64,000 bases of DNA from Mycobacterium xenopi (GTDB taxonomy: Bacteria; Actinomycetota; Actinomycetes; Mycobacteriales; Mycobacteriaceae). The stretch covers positions 992,001 through 1,056,000 of the forward strand of contig NZ_AP022314.1 of assembly GCF_009936235.1 (NCBI RefSeq). The letters are read 5' to 3'. How positions within the stretch are numbered: the first letter of the stretch is position 1; every line of letters starts with the position of its first letter. The notes under the pieces were generated by a model that saw only the letters and a program-made list of their open reading frames with translations, made no database searches and was not told the origin of the DNA. Of this stretch, positions 16,872 through 24,929 are shown piece after piece. Position numbers and translations under genes: made by a program.

Positions 16872-17792
16872 ATGAGATTTGCCGTCTATCTGCCGAACTG
16901 CATGCACGTCGCGGCGATCACCCAACCTTGGGAACACAAGCTGACCGGGCTTGAGATCGTCGGCGTCGCGAGACGTGCCGAGCAGCTGGGCTATTCGATG
17001 GTGTTTCTGCCCGAGCATTTCCTGACTCCCCGCCGACACCTCGAACTATCAGGCAACCACTACTTCGACGCCACCACGGCCCAGGCGTTCATCGCGGGCG
17101 CCACGTCGACGATCAGGATCGGTTCGATGGTGACGATCCTGCCGCTGCACAATCCCGTGATCGCCGCCAAGTCCATCGCTACCCTCGACTGGTTCAGCGG
17201 AGGCCGGGCACAGGTCACGATCGGAGTCGGCTGGCTCAAGGAGGAGTACGACATTGTCGGAGTGCCTTTCACCAAACGGGGACGGATGACCGACGAGTAC
17301 CTTGCTGCGATGTTCGAGCTCTGGTGCAGCGACAGCCCGAGTTTTGATGGCGAGTTCGTGAAGTTCAACGATGTGGCCTTCGGGCCCAAGCCAATTCAGG
17401 AACCCCGCCCGGTGGTGTGGATGGGCGGGGATGCCGATGCCGTGCTGCGCCGGGCCGCGCGGTTCGGCGACGGCTGGGCGCCCTGGCTGACAAAGCCGGA
17501 TGAACTGCCCGCCAAGATCGACTATTTGCACTCTCAGCCCGGTTTCGACGACCGGCCCTTTTCGGTTTTCTACAGCCTTGCCGTGTTGTCTATCGGAGAA
17601 GAGCATGCGATCGTCGAGGACCCGAACGCACAATTTGGTCAAAGCGCCCAGCAGGTGATCGATACCTGCAGCCGGCTTGCCGAACTGGGCGTCACCGACA
17701 CGTGGGTCAATCCGCCGCCGCTCGACGACTTCAACGCTTACCTCGACCACATGCAGTGGGTGGCCGAGGAAGTGATTCCCAAAGTGGGCTGA
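16872..17792 (+). CDS. LLM-class (F420-dependent type) oxidoreductase
   Basis: A 306-residue TIM-barrel luciferase-like enzyme of the Rv2161c/F420 type: MRFAVYLPNCMH, MVFLPEHFLTPRR, TIGVGWLKEEYDIVGVPF, and RPVVWMGGDADAVLRRAARFGDGW split over residues about 177-205. Members use F420 (or FMN) for hydride transfer to carbonyls or double bonds. GGAAAGG precedes the ATG. It is convergent with the P450 at 12 bp distance and controlled by the perfect palindrome at 16777-16792. Confidence 0.85.
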   Translation: MRFAVYLPNCMHVAAITQPWEHKLTGLEIVGVARRAEQLGYSMVFLPEHFLTPRRHLELSGNHYFDATTAQAFIAGATSTIRIGSMVTILPLHNPVIAAKSIATLDWFSGGRAQVTIGVGWLKEEYDIVGVPFTKRGRMTDEYLAAMFELWCSDSPSFDGEFVKFNDVAFGPKPIQEPRPVVWMGGDADAVLRRAARFGDGWAPWLTKPDELPAKIDYLHSQPGFDDRPFSVFYSLAVLSIGEEHAIVEDPNAQFGQSAQQVIDTCSRLAELGVTDTWVNPPPLDDFNAYLDHMQWVAEEVIPKVG

Positions 17793-17804
17793 TGCCTGCC
17801 GGCG

Positions 17805-18977
17805 TCAGCCGATGACCAGGGGCACCGCGTCCAGGCCGAGGGTGCCGTTGGGCCACGGAGCCCTGGGATCGGCACCCGGGGCCAGGGAGTACTCAGGGAT
17901 CCGACTGTGCCACTCCTCGAGAATCAGTCGCAGCTCCAGCCGCGCGAGGTGCGAGCCCAGGCACCGGTGCGGGCCCCGGCCGAACGCGAAGTGCGGCGGG
18001 CGTTTGTCCAGATGCACTCGTTCTGGTTCTTCGTAGAGCTGTGGGTCGCGGTTGGCGCAGCCATAGCTGACCAGCACGTCGGTGTTCTTGGCCAGCCGAC
18101 AGCCGGCAACCTCAACGTCCTCGGTGATGACCCGCGGCGCAAAAGGAACCGGGGGATCGACCCGGAGCTGCTCCTCGATGAAGTACGGGATCAGTGCATA
18201 GTCGTTGGTGATTCTGTTCCGTAACTCCTTGTCGGAGGCGAGCCTCGCGAAGGAGAAGCCGAGGGCAGCGGTGACCGTATCCAGTCCGGCAAGCACAAAA
18301 AGGAAGCACAGGCCCAGGATTTCGGGGTCGGTCATGCCGCCTTCTTCCTTCAGGTCGATTAGCTGGGACAGCAGGTCGCCGCCGCCGGAATTGGCGCGCC
18401 GCTGTGCGATGTGCTCGCTGAGGTAGGTGTAGAGCTGCAACGCCTGATCGATCACCTCGGGCGTCGGCTCGGCACTAGCCGGATCGGTGAACTCGAGAAT
18501 GGATTCCTTCCACTGCACCAACCGGTCGCGGTCCTCGAGCGGCAGGCCGAATAGCGTCAGGAACACCTGCGACGGGAAGGGAGTAGCCAGTTCAGCGACA
18601 ATGTCGCAGGATCGCTTCACCTTGATGGCGTCGATCAGCTCACCGGCCTGCTTGCGAAGTTCAGGCTCTCTCTCAGCCATTCTCTTCGGGCTGAAGAACG
18701 GATCCAGGAGTCGGCGGAACCGGGTGTGGTCCGGCGGGTCGATCGCTATCGGCACCAACGGCACCGGGCTGCCGAGCCGGTCGAAGGCGCGCGCCGACGA
18801 GAAGATGTCAGGATGCTTGGCCGCGAAGTCGACCGCTGCGGCACTGGACATCACGACCTGCTGGTTCCCCCGCACGACTTCGCCGCGCTGACGTAGTTCC
18901 CGCCAGGCACGCGCCCGGTCTTCGTGGAATGGAAGATCATCGACGCTGAAATCGGATTCGTTGGTGGCGTCTGTCAT
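17805..18977 (-). CDS. Cytochrome P450 monooxygenase (intact)
   Basis: 390 residues. The I-helix VLAGLDTVTAALG, EEQLR (ExxR), and haem loop FAFGRGPHRCLGSHLARLE with Cys339 are all present, unlike the relic at 8232-9244. The start is taken at the ATG at 18977 (MTDATNESDF); an upstream ATG at 19031 would add 18 residues that lie between the operator and the gene. The sequence type (DPPDHTRFRRLLDPFF) is that of mycobacterial CYPs acting on hydrophobic terpenoid or steroid-like substrates. Redox partners are not adjacent. Confidence 0.9.
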   Translation of the reverse strand: MTDATNESDFSVDDLPFHEDRARAWRELRQRGEVVRGNQQVVMSSAAAVDFAAKHPDIFSSARAFDRLGSPVPLVPIAIDPPDHTRFRRLLDPFFSPKRMAEREPELRKQAGELIDAIKVKRSCDIVAELATPFPSQVFLTLFGLPLEDRDRLVQWKESILEFTDPASAEPTPEVIDQALQLYTYLSEHIAQRRANSGGGDLLSQLIDLKEEGGMTDPEILGLCFLFVLAGLDTVTAALGFSFARLASDKELRNRITNDYALIPYFIEEQLRVDPPVPFAPRVITEDVEVAGCRLAKNTDVLVSYGCANRDPQLYEEPERVHLDKRPPHFAFGRGPHRCLGSHLARLELRLILEEWHSRIPEYSLAPGADPRAPWPNGTLGLDAVPLVIG

Positions 18978-19034
18978 GGCGGGAAATAATCCTCTCTGCA
19001 ACCGGCCCCACATGCTGTCGGAAGGAAACAAATA

Positions 19035-19050
19035 TGACAGTAGGCTGTCA
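19035..19050. promoter_or_regulatory. Island operator site 7 (P450 gene)
   Basis: TGACAGTAGGCTGTCA matches the island consensus with one mismatch, 58 bp upstream of the P450 start at 18977. Confidence 0.6.
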
Positions 19051-19196
19051 ACTATTTCCCAAGTATCGTCTGATGGTCGACTGGTGTCAACGATGCGCTG
19101 AAGTGCTGCCGTCGTTGCAGTGTCAAAATATCCGAGGAGGCTCAGATGGATGAGCCGGATGGCGCAGGGCGACCGTTTTGCCGCCTAGCGCGCATG

Positions 19197-19653
19197 CGGA
19201 CTGGGCGCGGACGGCGTTAATTGGATGTGGCCCTGAATCCGTTGAGCGCCAAAGGGTACCAAATTATTACCGACGAGATCGCTGAGCGCGCCGGCACCTC
19301 GCCGGTGACCTTCTTCCGCTACTTCCCACCAAGGAAGCGGTGCTTTTTCGGTAGTACACCTTCATCGAGGCATTCAGCGGAAGGCTGCGTCGCCCAAGAG
19401 GGGTGCTCTCCGACTGCCAGGCTGATGGCGGACTCGCCGCCGTCCTGCTTGGCCGCGAATGTCGAGATCGTCGCGAAGGTGATAGCCGATAGCCGCGGGC
19501 TGTCGTCCCTCCACGACGAACGCCGGCCCCGCGCGGCTGTCGTGATGCTGCTCGTGGGGCGGGGTACTCAACGGATTGCTGTCGGCGCCGAGCCACCCGG
19601 TCGACAAGCTGATCCGCCAGGAGTTCGCCGCGCTGCCCAGGCTGCCGGCATAG
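19197..19653 (+). pseudogene. TetR regulator pseudogene, paralogue of the regulator at 2900-3490
   Basis: The remnant reads LDVALNPLSAKGYQ, then DEIAERAGTSPVTFFRYFP, closely matching the HTH of the intact TetR (AALNLFSAKGY; AGVSPRTFFRYFP). A stop (TAA) interrupts before LDVAL, the frame shifts after FFRYFP (TKEAVLFR then stop in another frame), and the tail VDKLIRQEFAALPRLPA ending at 19653 matches RQEFAALPAALK in a third frame. No single frame spans the gene. It is a decayed duplicate inside the island. Confidence 0.85.
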
Positions 19654-19657
19654 CCTG

Positions 19658-20707
19658 CTAGCGGTCATCGAACCTGGTGCCGTCCGGGCAGGGACGAGGA
19701 GTACCCGGCCCGCAGAACTGCGTGCGCAGGTACGTCGGATAAGTCTGCGTGGGACCGGCATACAGGCCGGCGAAGTTGAATGGAACGTCGTAGACGCCGA
19801 TCGCCACCACATGCAGGAAGCCGGTAACCGCCAACACTCGCAACACCGCCTTCACACGGGGCCCGGCCCAACGTAGCGTTTCGACTCCGCTCTCGACGCG
19901 AACCTGACCTTGCCTGTTCCGGAAGAACATCAGTGCGCCGCTGGACGTCAGCACCAGCGACCAAAGGATCGGACCGTACAGCGGGATCTGAACCGTCTGC
20001 CCGGCCCACAGCGTGACACCCGGGATCGCCGCGGGATAACCGACCAGTCCGTGGTGCACCGCAAAGATCTCCAGCGGGAACTCGATGACGTACACCGCGA
20101 TCCAGCCGCATAAGAACGTACGCACCGGGCCCAGCGCCAGCCACTTAGCCCGCGCCCGCCCCATCGCCCAGCGCGCGATCATTCCCATGGTCAGCGGCAT
20201 CCAGATGTAGATCATTCCGATCATCAGCACCGGCTCTGCCATCAATCGCCCGTCCGGGCTGAGCCAGCCGGGAATGTTCTCGGTCCAGTTGCCGAAGTTG
20301 ACCAAGCCGGCGTTGTAGAACAGCGTGGGCTGGAACCAGTTGATCAGCGGGTCGTGCCACCAGGCGACCGTCGACCCGATGACGATGGCGGCCTCGACGC
20401 ACAGTTGGCGCTCACGCAGGCTCTTGCGCACGACGTAGAAGACCGCGGTGGCCGCAAAAACCGGGCACAGGACCTGGAAGGCGGCCATCGCCGCGTGCGT
20501 ACCTGCTGGGATCCGGTCGGGGCCGGCACTGACCGGCGTGGCATCGCCGGAGACGATCCAGGTGGTGTAGACGTAGGCGGCGACAGCGACACACACTGCG
20601 CCGACGCTCGACCAGAACAGCACTGGACGAATCGACCTCGGCTGCAGTGGCTTGGACTCGACTGGCTCGAGAGAAACGACATGATCGTGGCTCTCGAGAC
20701 CTGTCAT
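19658..20707 (-). CDS. AveC-like (spirocyclase AveC family) membrane protein
   Basis: 349 residues with about 7-8 hydrophobic segments (first at about 28-50, VLFWSSVGAVCVAVAAYVY). It has conserved polar aromatic motifs between them, such as WWHDPLINWFQPTLFYNAG and FNFAGLYAGPTQTYPTYLRT near the C-terminus. This is the AveC family, named for the avermectin dehydratase/spirocyclase of Streptomyces; mycobacteria carry several uncharacterised copies in catabolic islands next to P450 genes. The ATG follows AAGGGGG, with the operator 38 bp upstream. It may act on a lipophilic substrate in the membrane. Confidence 0.75.
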   Translation of the reverse strand: MTGLESHDHVVSLEPVESKPLQPRSIRPVLFWSSVGAVCVAVAAYVYTTWIVSGDATPVSAGPDRIPAGTHAAMAAFQVLCPVFAATAVFYVVRKSLRERQLCVEAAIVIGSTVAWWHDPLINWFQPTLFYNAGLVNFGNWTENIPGWLSPDGRLMAEPVLMIGMIYIWMPLTMGMIARWAMGRARAKWLALGPVRTFLCGWIAVYVIEFPLEIFAVHHGLVGYPAAIPGVTLWAGQTVQIPLYGPILWSLVLTSSGALMFFRNRQGQVRVESGVETLRWAGPRVKAVLRVLAVTGFLHVVAIGVYDVPFNFAGLYAGPTQTYPTYLRTQFCGPGTPRPCPDGTRFDDR

Positions 20708-21392
20708 TGGTGAACCCCCTTGGGCACAAACGATTATTTAAAGATGTCAGTTCACTGTCACCATGTCAACAGCCTAGGTCGTCTTCCCGTCAGACCGCGT
20801 GATATATCACTCCATCGGCGACGACTGCAGGCGTTCGCTGTCCTGGACAGTACCCGTCCAGGCAAGGCACTCGCGATGGCCAGCCAGTCAGAAGCTGGGC
20901 CGGTTTGAGATGCATCGGTAGTGCCCAAAGTGCCGCGCCCCCCGCGCGGCGTGATACATGCCGCGACCGCACTGCGCTGGGGTTTTCGTCAAACAGATCG
21001 CTAGCCCTAACGGATACGGCCTGATGCGGTGATTGTACTGCTTGGGCAGGAAGAGTAACTATCGACAGAATCACCGGTGCCGTGCTATTGGAGTTCGGCT
21101 GGCCCACCCGCAGCACGCAATTACCGGGCTCAAAATCCACCCCATCCGCAACTGTCGCATGGGCGTCTGTACTGTAATCGATTGTGCGCCTCGGGTAATG
21201 GGAGCGATAAGGCGCGGCTTAACCGCGCCGATTGCGATGCTGGCATAGCTGGTGATCATCGCCGTCGGCCTGTCCGACAGCCACTTCGTCGGCCTCGCAT
21301 AGGCGCCGGGGGACGAGCCGAGACGTTGTCAAAGTAGCGAGGCGGCAGCAGCGTCGAGTAGGCCAGCCATCCAACCCGCCTCTGTGGATCGT
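20708..21392. other. Intergenic region without a recognisable gene
   Basis: 685 bp between the AveC-like gene and the RES toxin. Apart from the operator at 20745-20760, I see only short frames without family features. It marks the right border of the island. Confidence 0.6.
20745..20760. promoter_or_regulatory. Island operator site 8 (AveC-like gene)
   Basis: TGTCAGTTCACTGTCA matches the island consensus with one mismatch, 38 bp upstream of the ATG at 20707. It is the last site seen to the right. Confidence 0.6.
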
Positions 21393-21944
21393 TCAAGCGA
21401 GGCCGAGGTACATCGCGGCGGCGATCACCGTCACGTCGTCAACGGACAGTGGCTGCACACTGTGCACACGCAATTCGCCTAGGGCGCGGTCGAATAGAGT
21501 GATCTGAATCCAACTCGCCTCCAACGTCGACCACCACCTCAACCCGGCAGCCTCCGGGTGGCGCTCGAACTGGGCAACCGCGTAGGCCTGTGTGACCGAA
21601 CGCTGATTGGTCGCCACAACGGAAGGGTGTAGCGACTCGTTGACCAATACCGTGGGCTCGTCGAGGTCGACGAGTGCCGCGTCGTCGGCAAGCTCCAACT
21701 CTGCCAGTGCGAGTTGTCGGCCGGAGCGGACGAGCAAGTCGGGATGTAGGTCACCGGTGCCACGGAAAGGCGCGAGCATCTCGGCCACAGCAGAGACCGC
21801 CGCCTCAGCCAAGTACAGGCAGCCGTATCGATCCGGGGCGTCATGGCGCCCGCTGCCCTGGTACTCCCTGGGCACCCAGAGGGCGTGGCCGGGCCCTCCG
21901 ACGGGTGCCGATGGATTCCACGGCAGGACGCGCCACAAGATCAA
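21393..21944 (-). CDS. RES-domain toxin, MbcT-like (probable NAD+-degrading)
   Basis: 183 residues. The N-terminal GPGHALWVPREYQGSGRHD-type opening, followed by DRYGCLYLAEAAVSAVAEML, carries the Arg-Tyr and Glu positions of the RES fold, with a Ser/Thr-rich second half. M. tuberculosis MbcT (Rv1989c, about 186 residues) phosphorolyses NAD+ and is neutralised by MbcA. The TTG start at 21944 overlaps the antitoxin stop (TTGA), giving the antitoxin-first order typical of the Xre-RES family. Toxicity here is inferred. Confidence 0.8.
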   Translation of the reverse strand: MILWRVLPWNPSAPVGGPGHALWVPREYQGSGRHDAPDRYGCLYLAEAAVSAVAEMLAPFRGTGDLHPDLLVRSGRQLALAELELADDAALVDLDEPTVLVNESLHPSVVATNQRSVTQAYAVAQFERHPEAAGLRWWSTLEASWIQITLFDRALGELRVHSVQPLSVDDVTVIAAAMYLGLA

Positions 21945-22273
21945 GCGAAGCTGCCGGCTTGCTCGTTGGCGATGGCGTCTAGCACTTCCCGGGTTTGGTC
22001 GCGACGGATGAGGTCGATGGGGCGGCGGCCTCCCAGGCTTGGGTTCATCCCGACGAGCCAGCGTTCGGCGGCTGCGCCGGAATAGAGGCGCAAGAGGCGC
22101 GCCATGACGAGATCAAGCAGGTCGACGCGGCCGGCGTTGATGTCGTCGATCCCTTCGCCTCGGCGCCATCGGGTGATTTGGGCGGCATTGACACCGAGCA
22201 GTTCGGCTAGGCGGCGCTGGGATCCGAAGTCGCGGCTGAGCGCGGCGACTTTTTCTTGCGTTGAAACGGGCAC
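21941..22273 (-). CDS. Xre/DUF2384 antitoxin, MbcA-like
   Basis: A 110-residue protein with an N-terminal Xre-like HTH (RRLAELLGVNAAQITRWRRG, residues about 20-39) and C-terminal DUF2384 (WLVGMNPSLGGRRPIDLIRR) that inserts into the RES toxin active site in known complexes. GTG start at 22273. A perfect inverted repeat 13 bp upstream is the likely autoregulatory site. Size and order match Rv1990c-Rv1989c. Confidence 0.85.
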   Translation of the reverse strand: MPVSTQEKVAALSRDFGSQRRLAELLGVNAAQITRWRRGEGIDDINAGRVDLLDLVMARLLRLYSGAAAERWLVGMNPSLGGRRPIDLIRRDQTREVLDAIANEQAGSFA

Positions 22274-22285
22274 AAATCAAGTCTA

Positions 22286-22306
22286 GCGCAACAAAAAATG
22301 TTGCGC
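22286..22306. promoter_or_regulatory. Perfect 8-bp inverted repeat, probable MbcA-type operator
   Basis: Arms GCGCAACA (22286-22293) and TGTTGCGC (22299-22306) flank five A. It lies immediately upstream of the antitoxin GTG, fitting autorepression by the HTH antitoxin or the complex. Confidence 0.55.
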
Positions 22307-22678
22307 GAGCTCTGCGATCATCGACCCTGCCATCCGCAGGCCAACCTGAAGTCGAGTCGCCCGATGGCAGATGCCGGTCCCGCGGATCACTGTAGTGAAG
22401 CGCTGTCGATTGCGCGCCCGGGCAACCTCCGGTACGGGCCAATATGCGAGCTGTCGATGGCAGCGTCATCGCTGGCGACGCCAACACCGGGTTTGGCCTC
22501 GGCGACCAGATAATCGGCAATGGGCGACTTGGTCGAACACCGCCCCGACTGCTCTAAAACCCTGGGTGCGGCGGTTATGCTGGGCGGCAACGAAAATGGG
22601 CTCGAGGCCACGCAGCGCATCCGGGTCTGACGACGTGATCGCCACGTATGGCACGTATCGGGCCGAGCGGACGCGAAG
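22307..22678. other. Unassigned stretch between the two toxin-antitoxin pairs
   Basis: Only short overlapping frames on the minus strand (about 22387-22654) that look coding-like in composition but share no motif I recognise. They may be a relic of a lost gene. Confidence 0.4.
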
Positions 22679-23056
22679 TCAGTACGGGGGCTTCAGCTCG
22701 GCAAACATCGGGAAGTGGCGCACATTCGTCGTCAGCAGGTCGGCGTCGATGACGATCGCGGTCGCGGCGATCAGGTAGTCGACAGCGTCGATGCCGCTAT
22801 GGCTTCTTCGGTACCGACGCGCGAGTCGTCCACCGACGCGTGCCACATCCTCGGTCACGGCGGCCCAACGCAGGGCGGAGCAGAACTCCTCAAACGCGCC
22901 GAGTTCCTTGTCCCGTACGCCCGCCAGGAGCTCGAACCGGACCAGTTCACTTGCCACCAATTCCTCACCGGTGGCGGTCAGTGCCGCGAGCAGCTCGGCA
23001 GCCGCGGGCTCGCCCCGCAAATGGTCGACAGCGATGGTGGTGTCAATCAGCTTCAC
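22679..23056 (-). CDS. vapC: PIN-domain toxin, VapC family
   Basis: A 125-residue PIN ribonuclease. N-terminal KLIDTTIAVDHLRGE holds the first acidic residue (Asp5), SELVRFELLAGVR the conserved Glu, and IDAVDYLIAATAIVIDADLLTTNVRHFP the late Asp cluster, so the acidic active site is complete. The GTG start at 23056 overlaps the VapB stop as GTGA. VapC toxins cut tRNA or rRNA; the target cannot be told here. Confidence 0.9.
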   Translation of the reverse strand: MKLIDTTIAVDHLRGEPAAAELLAALTATGEELVASELVRFELLAGVRDKELGAFEEFCSALRWAAVTEDVARVGGRLARRYRRSHSGIDAVDYLIAATAIVIDADLLTTNVRHFPMFAELKPPY

Positions 23057-23310
23057 GCCGAACCGAGCCGGCTAAGGCGCTCGTTGAGGTCACCGCGAAC
23101 AGCGTCCACGTAGTCAGCACCGGTGAAGTCACGTCCCCGCCAGGAGCCGGCGCTTCGCTTCAGGGCCGCCACCCGCTCTTCCTTGCTTCGGCTTCCGTAA
23201 GTAGCGCGAATCGCCCGACGGATCAGCTCGGACCGGGATGCGCCAGTTGCCTTGACAGCGCGATCGAGGAGCTCGACCTCCTCATCATTAAGCGTGATCT
23301 GGGTGCGCAT
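23053..23310 (-). CDS. vapB: Ribbon-helix-helix antitoxin, VapB family
   Basis: About 85 residues: MRTQITLNDEEVELLDRA is the RHH beta-strand and first helix, SRSELIRRAIRATYG the second helix, and the acidic/aromatic tail (SWRGRDFTGADYVDAV) is the toxin-binding part. The start at 23310 is chosen because RHH proteins begin at the strand; an ATG at 23325 would lie within the inverted repeat upstream. Coupled to vapC by a 4-bp overlap. Confidence 0.85.
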   Translation of the reverse strand: MRTQITLNDEEVELLDRAVKATGASRSELIRRAIRATYGSRSKEERVAALKRSAGSWRGRDFTGADYVDAVRGDLNERLSRLGSA

Positions 23311-23312
23311 TA

Positions 23313-23334
23313 CATCACCATACATCTAGTGATG
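23313..23334. promoter_or_regulatory. CATCAC/GTGATG inverted repeat upstream of vapB
   Basis: Arms at 23313-23318 and 23329-23334 separated by 10 bp, just upstream of the chosen vapB start. A plausible RHH operator; short arms make this tentative. Confidence 0.35.
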
Positions 23335-23415
23335 CCGATACCTGCTGCGTCGCGGGACGAAACCAATGGCGTAGGGGTGCCCAGAATCACCCGCGCTCCC
23401 TTGCCGCGGCTGCCG

Positions 23416-24009
23416 CTAGCCGGTGGCTCCCGCGGGCCCGTAGTCGGGCTCGTTGCCCGGTTTCCATTTGATGTTGCAGCCGACGCTGGGGACCTGGTCG
23501 CCGGGGACCGGCTGACCCGCCAGCACCGCCTGGACGGCCCGGTCGAGGTCATCGCCGGTGACTGGCCGGTTGTTGCCCGGCCGACTCGCGTCGAACTGGC
23601 CTCGGTAGGCCAGCTTGCGGTCCCTATCGAAGAGGAACAGATCCGGAGTGCAGGCGGCCCGAAACGTGCGAGCGACTTCCTGGGTCTCATCCAGCAGGTA
23701 AGGGAAGCTCCACCCGTTCTGCTCGGCAAAGGCAGGCATGTGCTCGGGCCCGTCTTGCGGGTAGGCGGCGATGTCGTTGGCGTTGATCGCCAGCACGGCC
23801 AGACCCTGATCCATCCACTGGCGGGCCCGCTGCCCGAGGGTGGGCCCGATGTGGATGACGAACGGGCAGTGGTTGCAGACGAAGGCCACCAGCAGGCCCG
23901 CGGCCCCGGCCACGTCGGCCGGGCCGTGCAGCTTTCCCTGCGCGTCGGGGAGCCGGAAATCGGGCACCCGGGTGCCCAGGGGAACCATCGTCGAGTGAAC
24001 AGCAACCAT
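23416..24009 (-). CDS. Redoxin/AhpC-TSA thioredoxin-fold protein
   Basis: 197 residues. VPDFRLPDAQGKLHG opens the redoxin domain. The active-site region is FVCNHCPFVIHI (about residues 43-54) with a C-x-x-C, unlike one-Cys peroxiredoxins. FRAACTPDLFLFDRDRKLAYRGQFD is the late cis-Pro strand. Many bacteria carry this thioredoxin-family type as a stand-alone gene. It is divergent from the dipeptidase; no signal peptide is evident. Confidence 0.8.
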   Translation of the reverse strand: MVAVHSTMVPLGTRVPDFRLPDAQGKLHGPADVAGAAGLLVAFVCNHCPFVIHIGPTLGQRARQWMDQGLAVLAINANDIAAYPQDGPEHMPAFAEQNGWSFPYLLDETQEVARTFRAACTPDLFLFDRDRKLAYRGQFDASRPGNNRPVTGDDLDRAVQAVLAGQPVPGDQVPSVGCNIKWKPGNEPDYGPAGATG

Positions 24010-24153
24010 GGCCCCAGGATGCCATCACCGCGCTAATCCCGACGAGACCCTCCTTCGACAACCACGCGGTATGACCGGCACTGGATTTCGTTGGTGGCCT
24101 TCATGAACGCACAACTACAAACTGTCGCCCACCGACTCGATAACAATGTTGGA

Positions 24154-24846
24154 ATGCGTACCGTGCGCTGGCTCCTGGTCGCCGTGCTGGTCATGGCTTG
24201 CAGTTACGGTTGCGCTGGACGCGCCAGCGCCGACGTCCCCCCGCTGAGCGCACAGGCGCAAGCGGCGGGTTTCGTGGATGTCCGGTCCATCGTCCCCAAC
24301 GCGATCACCGACCTGCGTTACGCGACACCCAACAACTTCACCGGTGCGCCTTTGTACCCGGCTGATGCCCGCTGCCTGGTGCACGAGTCCATGGCTCCGG
24401 GACTTGCGGCGGCCGCGGCGGCGTTGCGTCCGCAGGGAGAGGTGCTCGTCTTCTGGGACTGCTACCGGCCACACGACGTCCAGGTCGAGATGTTCAAGGC
24501 TGTCCCGAACCCGGCGTGGGTGGCGCGGCCCGGCCCCTACGCGAGCAGCCATGAGGCGGGCCGTTCGGTGGACGTGACGATGGCTAGCGTGCAAGGACAA
24601 TGCCCGTCCGAGCGCCAGGTCGGCGGACTGTGCCTGCTCGACATGGGAACCGACTTCGACGACTTTTCGCCCCGCGCGAAAGCATTCGCCACCGAAGGAG
24701 TTAGCCCAACCGCCCAAACGAACCGGGCCAGCCTGCGCAACGCCATGAGCCTCGGTGGGCTGACGGTCTACTCCGGTGAGTGGTGGCATTTCGACGGACC
24801 GGGCGCGGCCGTAGAACGCCCGATCCTCGCCGTCCCGGTGAACTAG
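24154..24846 (+). CDS. Secreted D-Ala-D-Ala dipeptidase, VanX/DdpX (M15) family
   Basis: About 230 residues from the ATG at 24154 (an ATG at 24091 would add 21 residues). The N-terminus RWLLVAVLVMACSYGCAG is a signal peptide, possibly with a lipobox-like C-A-G around the Cys. Zinc ligands are visible as SSHEAGRSVDVTM (SxHxxGxxxD) and the C-terminal GEWWHFD, and the catalytic-type CYRPHDVQ is present. It probably cleaves D-Ala-D-Ala or related peptides at the cell envelope. Single gene; no regulator adjacent. Confidence 0.85.
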   Translation: MRTVRWLLVAVLVMACSYGCAGRASADVPPLSAQAQAAGFVDVRSIVPNAITDLRYATPNNFTGAPLYPADARCLVHESMAPGLAAAAAALRPQGEVLVFWDCYRPHDVQVEMFKAVPNPAWVARPGPYASSHEAGRSVDVTMASVQGQCPSERQVGGLCLLDMGTDFDDFSPRAKAFATEGVSPTAQTNRASLRNAMSLGGLTVYSGEWWHFDGPGAAVERPILAVPVN

Positions 24847-24929
24847 GTGATCTCATATATTGAGAAATCGCCGTCCTCTACCTCTAGCGTCGGACTGCAG
24901 GGGCCGACTGTGAGGGAGCACCGAGGCGC

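Noticed and set aside
16716..17039. Long N-terminal extension of the phosphohistidine-domain gene
   Set aside because: It crosses two operators and the divergent LLM start; AGGAGG and ATG at 16715 define the real start.
20790..21140. 116-aa minus-strand frame in the gap after the AveC-like gene
   Set aside because: No domain, no ribosome site and composition unlike neighbours.
22840..24036. 398-aa plus-strand frame across vapBC and the redoxin gene
   Set aside because: Antisense shadow of three minus-strand genes with clear motifs.
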